This document shows positions 31,402 through 37,084 of a stretch of DNA of 37,084 nt, in pieces. Location of the stretch: assembly GCA_910583965.1 (NCBI GenBank), contig CAJUAE010000006.1:1-37084 (forward strand), written 5' to 3'. The notes below the pieces were generated by a model, which had not been told where the DNA came from, searched no databases, and saw only the letters and a list, made by a program, of their open reading frames with translations. Position 1 is the stretch's first letter. Every line of letters begins with the position of its first letter. The translations under genes and the position numbers were made by a program. Origin of the DNA: an uncultured Lachnospiraceae bacterium (GTDB taxonomy: Bacteria; Bacillota; Clostridia; Lachnospirales; Lachnospiraceae).

Positions 31402-32508
31402 ATGGCAAGATTACCGGTCAGTGTGTGTATGATTGCAAAAAATGAAGAACAGTACATAGAACAGTGTTTGAAAAAGCTTTTGCGATACAATATGGAGATT
31501 GTGGTGGTAGATACCGGTTCCACGGACAAAACAAAGGAGATTGCAGCGAAATACACAAATCATTTGTATGATTTCGTGTGGTGTGATGATTTTAGTGCAG
31601 CGAGAAACTTCGCAGTATCAAAAGCATCAAACAATTGGATATTGATTCTTGACTGTGATGAGTACGTACAAGAACTAGACGTAGCAAAATTGCGTACTTG
31701 TATGCAAAAATATCCCAAAAACGTTGGTGTGTTAGAGATTCACAATGTTTACACTACTGTGGAGAATGGGATTCAAAAGGAAGGAATACAGTTGGATGAA
31801 GTACCTCGATTTTATAATAGAAATTATTATGAATATCGCTTTCGGATTCATGAACAGATTACTCCAAAACAGTTATTTAATTATAATGAGATTATATTGG
31901 AGACGTTTCATCTGCCAATTGTGGTAAAGCATTATGGCTATGATATTCCTCAACAAGAAATGTTAAAAAAACAGGAGAGAAATCTAAAACTTTTATTAAA
32001 CTCTATCGGTGAGATTAAAGAGATGGACGACTATGTTTATTTTCAGATAGGACAGTCGTACAATGTGCTAGGAAATTATAAAAAGGCAGTTGAGGCATAT
32101 GATACCTGTCTTGCAATCAACGGTAATGCGGAGAAAAAGTTTTTGAACACTTGTTTGGAATCGTATGCGGATTGCTTGATGAAATTAGAGAACATACAAG
32201 ATGCATATCGGCTACTTGATATGAACAGGGAGTATCTTAGAACCACAAGACTTCGGTATCTTTTTGGAAAAGCAGCATATATGTGTAAAGATTATGGGAC
32301 TGCGATTGGATTTTTAACAGGTATTATAGACGCGGCAGATTTTGAGCAGCTTGGTGAGGATGTCTTTGATGCGTACACTAGGATTTTTGCAATCTATCGC
32401 GAGACAGGGCAGACAGATAAATTTGAACAATATAAGACAAAACTTGCAGAGTTTGGAAGGCAACATGGAAAACAAATTACTTTTGAGGGAGAGGGGGTAA
32501 TGGGCTAA
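31402..32508 (+). CDS. Family 2 glycosyltransferase with TPR-like tail
   Basis: This 368-aa protein has an N-terminal GT-A domain: SVCMIAKNEEQYIEQCL, VVVDTGSTDKTKEIA, then the metal/sugar-nucleotide DCDE (84-87) after NNWILILD. The C-terminal half (about 205-340) is helical and resembles tetratricopeptide repeats (YVYFQIGQSYNVLGNYKKAVEAYDTCL). It sits inside the flagellar cluster just before flbD, so it probably glycosylates a flagellar or exported substrate such as flagellin; that is inference. AGAGGAG precedes the ATG at longer-than-usual spacing. Confidence 0.88.
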   Translation: MARLPVSVCMIAKNEEQYIEQCLKKLLRYNMEIVVVDTGSTDKTKEIAAKYTNHLYDFVWCDDFSAARNFAVSKASNNWILILDCDEYVQELDVAKLRTCMQKYPKNVGVLEIHNVYTTVENGIQKEGIQLDEVPRFYNRNYYEYRFRIHEQITPKQLFNYNEIILETFHLPIVVKHYGYDIPQQEMLKKQERNLKLLLNSIGEIKEMDDYVYFQIGQSYNVLGNYKKAVEAYDTCLAINGNAEKKFLNTCLESYADCLMKLENIQDAYRLLDMNREYLRTTRLRYLFGKAAYMCKDYGTAIGFLTGIIDAADFEQLGEDVFDAYTRIFAIYRETGQTDKFEQYKTKLAEFGRQHGKQITFEGEGVMG

Positions 32509-32509
32509 A

Positions 32510-32731
32510 ATGATTGAGGTGACAAAGATTAATGGTGTTAAGATTTTGGTAAATACCAGTTTGATTGAAACGGTCGAGGAGACACCCGATACTGTTATTA
32601 CGTTAACTGACGGCAAAAAAATAATTATAAAAGAAAGTAGACATGAGATTAAAAATCTAGTAAAATTAACAAGGCAGGAATATTTTGCGAAAACAGCGGA
32701 TATAGAAAGCTTCGAAAACACCGAAGAATAA
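32510..32731 (+). CDS. flbD: Flagellar protein FlbD/SwrD
   Basis: This 73-aa protein begins with the family pattern MIEVTKINGVKILVNTSLIE followed by TPDTVITLTDGKK. FlbD-like SwrD raises flagellar power in B. subtilis. It begins one base after the glycosyltransferase stop codon, so the two are probably co-translated. GAGGGGG lies about 12 bases upstream. The usual order flgE-flbD-motA is interrupted here by the glycosyltransferase. Confidence 0.92.
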   Translation: MIEVTKINGVKILVNTSLIETVEETPDTVITLTDGKKIIIKESRHEIKNLVKLTRQEYFAKTADIESFENTEE

Positions 32732-32789
32732 AGCGCAAAAAGCCGCTTAAATAAAATGTATAATGTAGCAAATTAAGAAAATATAAGAA

Positions 32790-32804
32790 AATTTTCAGAA
32801 AATT
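32790..32804. promoter_or_regulatory. Perfect CodY box before motA
   Basis: AATTTTCAGAAAATT agrees with the CodY consensus AATTTTCWGAAAATT at 15/15 positions. It ends one base before the -35 of the motA promoter. With codY in the same window this is the strongest binding-site match. Confidence 0.75.
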
Positions 32805-32805
32805 G

Positions 32806-32834
32806 TTGCAATTTATGTAACCTTAAAGTATTAT
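32806..32834 (+). promoter_or_regulatory. motA promoter
   Basis: TTGCAA (32806-32811), a 17-bp spacer and TATTAT (32829-32834). It lies next to the CodY box and gives the motA-fliY half of the cluster an independent start. Confidence 0.6.
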
Positions 32835-32896
32835 ATAACTATGGAGAAAAAAGGGTATAGAGAGTAACTATGCCTATGAAAAAGGGGTGTGTAAAA

Positions 32897-33688
32897 GTGG
32901 ATTTAGCGTCTTTGGTAGGAATGATTGTGTGTATCGTTCTGGTGGTGTATGGTATGATAGACTCGGCAGGTGGCATTGGTGGAATTAATTACTTTCTAAA
33001 TTTGCCGTCAGCACTTATTACTTTTGGCGGTTCTTTCTTTGCGACAATGATGTCGGTAAGCATGGCAAACTTTGTTGGTGGTATGAAGAGTATTGCGTTG
33101 ATTTTCAAGCCAGTGAGCGTCAATGTTCCAGAGATGATCACCAAAATTATAGAACTGTCTAACATTGCAAGAAAAGAAGGGCTTCTTTCTCTGGAGGAAG
33201 CGGCAGGAAATCTTGACGACGAGTTTATGAAAAAGGGGATTATGTTAATTGTTGATGGTACAGATCCAGAGCTGGTACGAGGCATTTTGGAGACGGAACT
33301 AAACAGCATTAATGACCGTCATAAATTGCGATCAGGTTTTTGGGATTCTCTGGGTGCCATGGGTCCTGCATGGGGTATGATTGGTACATTGGTTGGATTG
33401 ATTTGTATGTTAAATAATATGTCTGATCCTTCCTCTATCGGACCAAAGATGGGTGTTGCTTTGATCACAACATTCTATGGTTCTATTCTTGCAAACTGGA
33501 TCTGTACTCCGACATCGAACAAGCTGCAGGCAAACAATGCAGTTGAGATGCAGTCAAAAGAGATTATGATAGAAGGTCTGCTGTCAATACAGGCAGGTGA
33601 GAACCCGCGTGTGATTGAGGAAAAATTAAAGTCATTCTTGTCACCAAGTGAGAGACCTTCTCAAGAAGGCGGTGGAGGTGAGGCTTAA
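32897..33688 (+). CDS. motA: Flagellar motor stator protein MotA
   Basis: This 263-aa protein has four membrane segments and the cytoplasmic loop with FGGSFFATMMS and the proton-path region (GPAWGMIGTLVGLICML). With MotB it forms the stator that drives rotation. An in-frame ATG lies at 32870, but GTG 32897 follows AAGGGGTG and gives the conserved N-terminus MDLASLVGMIVCIVLVVYG. It overlaps motB by one base (TAATG). Confidence 0.93.
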   Translation: MDLASLVGMIVCIVLVVYGMIDSAGGIGGINYFLNLPSALITFGGSFFATMMSVSMANFVGGMKSIALIFKPVSVNVPEMITKIIELSNIARKEGLLSLEEAAGNLDDEFMKKGIMLIVDGTDPELVRGILETELNSINDRHKLRSGFWDSLGAMGPAWGMIGTLVGLICMLNNMSDPSSIGPKMGVALITTFYGSILANWICTPTSNKLQANNAVEMQSKEIMIEGLLSIQAGENPRVIEEKLKSFLSPSERPSQEGGGGEA

Positions 33689-34584
33689 TGGCGAAGAAAA
33701 AGGAAGAATTTCAACTCCCACCTGGAACCCCGGCACCATGGATGTCTACATTCTCCGATATGATGACATTATTAATGTGTTTCTTCGTGTTATTGTTCTC
33801 TATGTCGGAAGTGGATGCTGCTAAGTTCGAGGAAGTTGCAAGGTCATTTCAATCCACAATCAGTATTTTCAAAGCTGGATCAAAGGCTGTTGGCGATGGT
33901 ATTTTAGTGAGTAACGGTGTGAGCCAACTTAATATGCTTGATGAATACATAAACAGCAGTGGAAAAACTGCTGAGTCGGATTCTAAGAGTCCTGATCCGA
34001 CGAAGGATGGCGGTGCTGCGGCAGAGAAGTTGCAGGAAGTAGCCGCCCAACTTGATATGACAAAAGAAGAAGTTGAGTCGTTGGTCGAGGCGCTTGACAA
34101 TCTGGAACAAGAGAAGCTTAATCTTTCTGAGGAAATGGCAGAAAAAGTTGAGGAAGCACTTGACGAAAGTATGATGGCTGATAAAGTGGATGTTGATTTT
34201 GATGCAGATTTTGTTACGCTTACATTAAATGGAGCATTTTTGTTTGATTCGGGAAAAGCAGATATCAAGCCAGATGCAATACCTGTTTTGGATAAAATTG
34301 GAGTTTTGCTTACCAAATATGCAGATTCAGGGATTGAGATTGAGGGACATACAGATTCTGTCCCGTTAAATGGTGGTAGATATGAGAATAATGATGTGCT
34401 TAGCAGTTATAGAGCACTAGCAGTATTTAATTATCTGAAGGACAATGCTGCGCTTGACCCAGGAACTGTGAAACATTCTGGTAGAGGAGAATATCGACCG
34501 ATTGCAGACAACACGACGCCAGAAGGTAGAGCAAAAAACAGACGGGTTGAAATAAAGATATACAATGCTTTGAGCACATATTAA
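33688..34584 (+). CDS. motB: Flagellar motor stator protein MotB
   Basis: This 298-aa protein has one N-terminal membrane segment with the critical aspartate (D24 in MSTFSDMMTLLMCFFVLLF), a charged linker, and a C-terminal OmpA-like peptidoglycan-binding domain (IEIEGHTDSVPLNGGRYENN, then GRAKNRRVEIKI). It anchors the stator to the wall. GGTGGAGGTG precedes the ATG, which shares a base with the motA stop codon. Confidence 0.95.
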   Translation: MAKKKEEFQLPPGTPAPWMSTFSDMMTLLMCFFVLLFSMSEVDAAKFEEVARSFQSTISIFKAGSKAVGDGILVSNGVSQLNMLDEYINSSGKTAESDSKSPDPTKDGGAAAEKLQEVAAQLDMTKEEVESLVEALDNLEQEKLNLSEEMAEKVEEALDESMMADKVDVDFDADFVTLTLNGAFLFDSGKADIKPDAIPVLDKIGVLLTKYADSGIEIEGHTDSVPLNGGRYENNDVLSSYRALAVFNYLKDNAALDPGTVKHSGRGEYRPIADNTTPEGRAKNRRVEIKIYNALSTY

Positions 34585-34602
34585 TGAAAGGGGAAAATAA
34601 AA

Positions 34603-35115
34603 ATGAAACGTAATCTGTTATCAATTATCATTCTGGCATTGCTTGTTGTCAATATTGTATTATCAGCAATTATGATGGTAAGTGTGTCGAGTGCGTCTAA
34701 GAAGACAGCATCCTTAGTGGCGGATATTGCCACAATTGTTGGGATTGAAGTGAACGGATTGCCAGATTCCGACTTAACGCCGACAGTATCTATGGCGGAT
34801 ACCGCAGTTCACAATGTTGCAGGGGAGCTGACAATTCCTTTGAAGAAGGGGGAAGATGGCGAGGATCACTATGCAGTTGGCAGCGTGTCATTGTCTATGG
34901 ATTCTAAGAACAAGGATTACAAGAAGTACTCCGAGACAATGGCAGATATGGATGGAATCATAAAAGATATTGTGTTTGCAGTTATGGGCAACTATACTGT
35001 GGATGAGGCAAGAACCAACTCCGAACCAATCAAGCAGGAGATTCTTAAAAAGATTCAGGAACGATTTGATTCTACATTTATTTATGGTGTATCCTATAAT
35101 TTCTTATATAATTGA
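34603..35115 (+). CDS. fliL: Flagellar basal body protein FliL
   Basis: This 170-aa protein has a single membrane segment (about 5-27, LSIIILALLVVNIVLSAIMM) and a periplasmic stomatin-like domain ending in an aromatic NFLYN. FliL surrounds and supports the stator. The length is typical. AAAGGGGA precedes the ATG, in order between motB and fliM. Confidence 0.85.
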   Translation: MKRNLLSIIILALLVVNIVLSAIMMVSVSSASKKTASLVADIATIVGIEVNGLPDSDLTPTVSMADTAVHNVAGELTIPLKKGEDGEDHYAVGSVSLSMDSKNKDYKKYSETMADMDGIIKDIVFAVMGNYTVDEARTNSEPIKQEILKKIQERFDSTFIYGVSYNFLYN

Positions 35116-35196
35116 GAATTGGTAGATACATAGAGACAGGATAAATAAGGGGATATAATGGACAGAATTATGAATATGTAGGGGGTGATTAACTAC

Positions 35197-36177
35197 ATGG
35201 GAGAGGTGTTATCTCAAAGCGAAATAGATAGTTTGCTGGCGGCGTTAAGTTCCGGTGAACTGGACGTGGAGGATATGCAGGAGAAGGACGAGCGACAGGC
35301 GAAAAATTATGATTTCACTCGGCCTGCAAAATTCTCAAAAGAGCATTTAAGAACGTTGAATATGATTTTTGACCATTACGGAAGACTGTTATCAACTAAT
35401 CTGCCGGTATACCTCAGAAAGAATGTACAAGTAAGCGTTGCAAGTTCTGAGACGGTAACTTTCGCGGAGTTTTCCAATGCTTTGTCAAATCCAGTGTTGC
35501 TCACAGTTGTTAATTTTTCACCGATGCCTGGTTCCATCATTATGGAGTTGACAAGTGGTTTGGGCTATGCAATTATAGACCGAATGCTTGGTGGTAGAGG
35601 GGAATCTTTGGAAAAAGCAAGAGACTTTACTGAAATAGAGATGAGCATCATTGAGAGAATCATGGTAATCTGTATGCAATTGCTTCGAGAACCATGGAAG
35701 AATGTGGCAGAAGTCAATCCATATTTGGAAAGGATTGAGACAAATCCACAGTTTGCACAGATTATTTCACCGAGCGATATGGTAGCGCTTGTGACCATGA
35801 ATGTCAAGATTGGTGATGTCGAAGGTTTGATGAATGTATGTCTTCCGTTCTTTACGTTGGAATCCGTAATGGACAGATTGAATACAAAATTCTGGTATTC
35901 AAGTTTGCAGAAGATGGATGACGAAGACTATGAGCAGTTCATTGAATCGATGATACGCAGAGTAGATGTTCCTGTAAAGGCAGTACTTGGAAAGAGTGTT
36001 ATCACAGTGAACGACTTTGTAAATATACAAGTAGGAGATATCATACGACTTGACTCAAAAGTCGATGACGAACTGGATGTGTATGTGGGGGATATTAAGA
36101 AATTTAGTGCTGTGCCTGGAGCAAGCAAAGAGGCATATGCAGTAAGGATAACATCAGTAGTGAGGGAGGAGGAATAA
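35197..36177 (+). CDS. fliM: Flagellar motor switch protein FliM
   Basis: This 326-aa protein starts with the CheY-P binding helix EVLSQSEIDSLLAAL, followed by the FliM-specific CheC-like middle domain (YDFTRPAKFSKEHLRTLN, LGYAIIDRMLGGRG) and a C-terminal SpoA domain. It transmits the chemotaxis signal to FliG. A GTG at 35185 is in frame, but ATG 35197 after GGGGGTGA fits better. fliY starts 4 bases after the stop codon. Confidence 0.96.
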   Translation: MGEVLSQSEIDSLLAALSSGELDVEDMQEKDERQAKNYDFTRPAKFSKEHLRTLNMIFDHYGRLLSTNLPVYLRKNVQVSVASSETVTFAEFSNALSNPVLLTVVNFSPMPGSIIMELTSGLGYAIIDRMLGGRGESLEKARDFTEIEMSIIERIMVICMQLLREPWKNVAEVNPYLERIETNPQFAQIISPSDMVALVTMNVKIGDVEGLMNVCLPFFTLESVMDRLNTKFWYSSLQKMDDEDYEQFIESMIRRVDVPVKAVLGKSVITVNDFVNIQVGDIIRLDSKVDDELDVYVGDIKKFSAVPGASKEAYAVRITSVVREEE

Positions 36178-36181
36178 GACA

Positions 36182-37084
36182 ATGGATGGTATGTTATCTC
36201 AGGATGAAATCAATGCATTGTTGAACGGTGTGGATCTGTCAGCGGATTCTGGAGCGTCAGATTCGACAACGACTTCTTCGACAGGAGAAGATCTCACCGA
36301 TATAGAAAAAGATGCGATAGGAGAGGTAGCCAATATTAGTATGGGTACTTCTGCCACAACTCTGTTTTCATTAGTGAACAGAAAAGTAAATATTACAACG
36401 CCAATTGTAGAAATGTGTAATTGGCAGGATGTGCTCAATACTTATGAAAGACCTTGTGTTTTTATTCAGATTAAGTATACTGTTGGATTGAATGGTACAA
36501 ATATTTTGGTGTTAAAAGAGCATGATGTTAAAGTGATCACGGACCTGATGATGGGAGGGGACGGCACCAATATTGATGGAGAACTTAGCGAATTACATCT
36601 GAGTGCGATTTCTGAGGCGATGAACCAGATGATGGGATCTTCTTCGACTTCACTTTCTTCTATGCTTGGCAAGACAATCGATATCAGTCCGCCGGAGGCA
36701 AGTCTTGTTGACTTACATTCAAAGGAACCACGGGATCTTTCACCATTTCTTGAGGACAGATTTGTAAAGATTTCATTTAGAATGCAGATAGATGATCTAG
36801 TAGACTCTACACTGATGCAGTTGTATCCTCTTGATTTTGCAAAGTCGGTTTACGAGACTTTTATGGCGCAACAGATGGGCGGTATGTCAGAGCCTGCACC
36901 AAGCCCAGCACCTGCACCAAGCCCAGCACCTGCACCGAGTCCGGCACCTGCTCCAACACCTATGCCAGATATGGGAATGCAGCAGATGGGAATGCCCATG
37001 GGTGGTATGGATATGGGAATGCCACAGGGCGGTTATGGAATGCCGCCACAGATGGGAATGCCACAGGGCGGTTATGGAATGCCA
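36182..37084 (+). CDS. fliY: Flagellar motor switch phosphatase FliY (partial, right edge)
   Basis: The first 301 residues are present and the gene runs off the right edge. They include the N-terminal LSQDEINALLNG, two CheC-type active-site helices (DIEKDAIGEVANISMG and LHLSAISEAMNQMMG) that dephosphorylate CheY-P, and a low-complexity linker. The linker has three 18-bp DNA units coding PAPSPA (36893-36946) and then a 39-bp unit (37013-37051) repeated to the edge, coding MGMPQGGYGMPPQ. The FliN/SpoA domain should follow outside the window. Confidence 0.93.
   Translation, partial: MDGMLSQDEINALLNGVDLSADSGASDSTTTSSTGEDLTDIEKDAIGEVANISMGTSATTLFSLVNRKVNITTPIVEMCNWQDVLNTYERPCVFIQIKYTVGLNGTNILVLKEHDVKVITDLMMGGDGTNIDGELSELHLSAISEAMNQMMGSSSTSLSSMLGKTIDISPPEASLVDLHSKEPRDLSPFLEDRFVKISFRMQIDDLVDSTLMQLYPLDFAKSVYETFMAQQMGGMSEPAPSPAPAPSPAPAPSPAPAPTPMPDMGMQQMGMPMGGMDMGMPQGGYGMPPQMGMPQGGYGMP

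Noticed and set aside
36893..37084. CRISPR-like repeat array at the right edge
   Set aside because: Units are multiples of three within fliY and there are no unique spacers.

Overview
The window reads as chromosomal DNA of an AT-rich, motile, probably spore-forming Firmicute, most likely a member of the Lachnospiraceae (Roseburia / Lachnospira / Eubacterium-like). The grounds are strong AGGAGG-type ribosome sites, a SigK-type sporulation sigma factor, CodY, DprA and TopA next to a large Bacillus-type fla cluster (flgB to fliY), and several small protein families that I associate with Lachnospiraceae. I see no rRNA, tRNA, CRISPR array, prophage or insertion sequence.

Layout. (1) 1-5069 is an accessory-looking block. 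A DEAD/DEAH helicase (minus strand) is divergent from a three-gene operon that encodes an unrecognised 255-aa protein and two P-loop ATPases, the second clearly of the BrxD/DUF2791 type. The two divergent promoters carry the same 11-bp sequence just downstream, so the four genes look like one co-regulated system without the other BREX genes. This is the best candidate for an undescribed system. (2) 5349-10489 holds an EamA transporter, a chemoreceptor with almost no extracellular domain, an M18 aminopeptidase, and a PadR / DUF2812 / small-protein operon with a doubled palindromic operator. (3) 10605-17491 holds sigK, comM (yifB), dprA, topA and codY, a housekeeping order partly shared with B. 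subtilis. (4) 17780-37084 is the flagellar cluster: flgB flgC fliE fliF fliG fliH fliI fliJ, a MotE-like gene, fliK flgD, a TIGR02530-type gene, flgE, a glycosyltransferase, flbD motA motB fliL fliM fliY. The last gene runs off the right edge.

Regulation. CodY is encoded directly before flgB. CodY-box-like sequences occur in the flgB promoter (13/15), before fliK (13/15, inside the spacer of a SigD/sigma-28-type promoter) and before motA (15/15, next to a promoter). This suggests direct nutritional control of three transcription points in the flagellar cluster. A terminator after flgE divides the cluster, and glycosyltransferase-flbD and motA onward appear to have their own promoters.

Non-coding structure. 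Two families of repeated structured sequences are visible. One is a hairpin followed by ATGGGAGTTAG (17-55 and before fliE). The other is a two-hairpin intergenic element (after the M18 peptidase and after topA) whose first stem keeps its pairing while its sequence changes. A 135-bp inverted-repeat element lies in the fliK leader.
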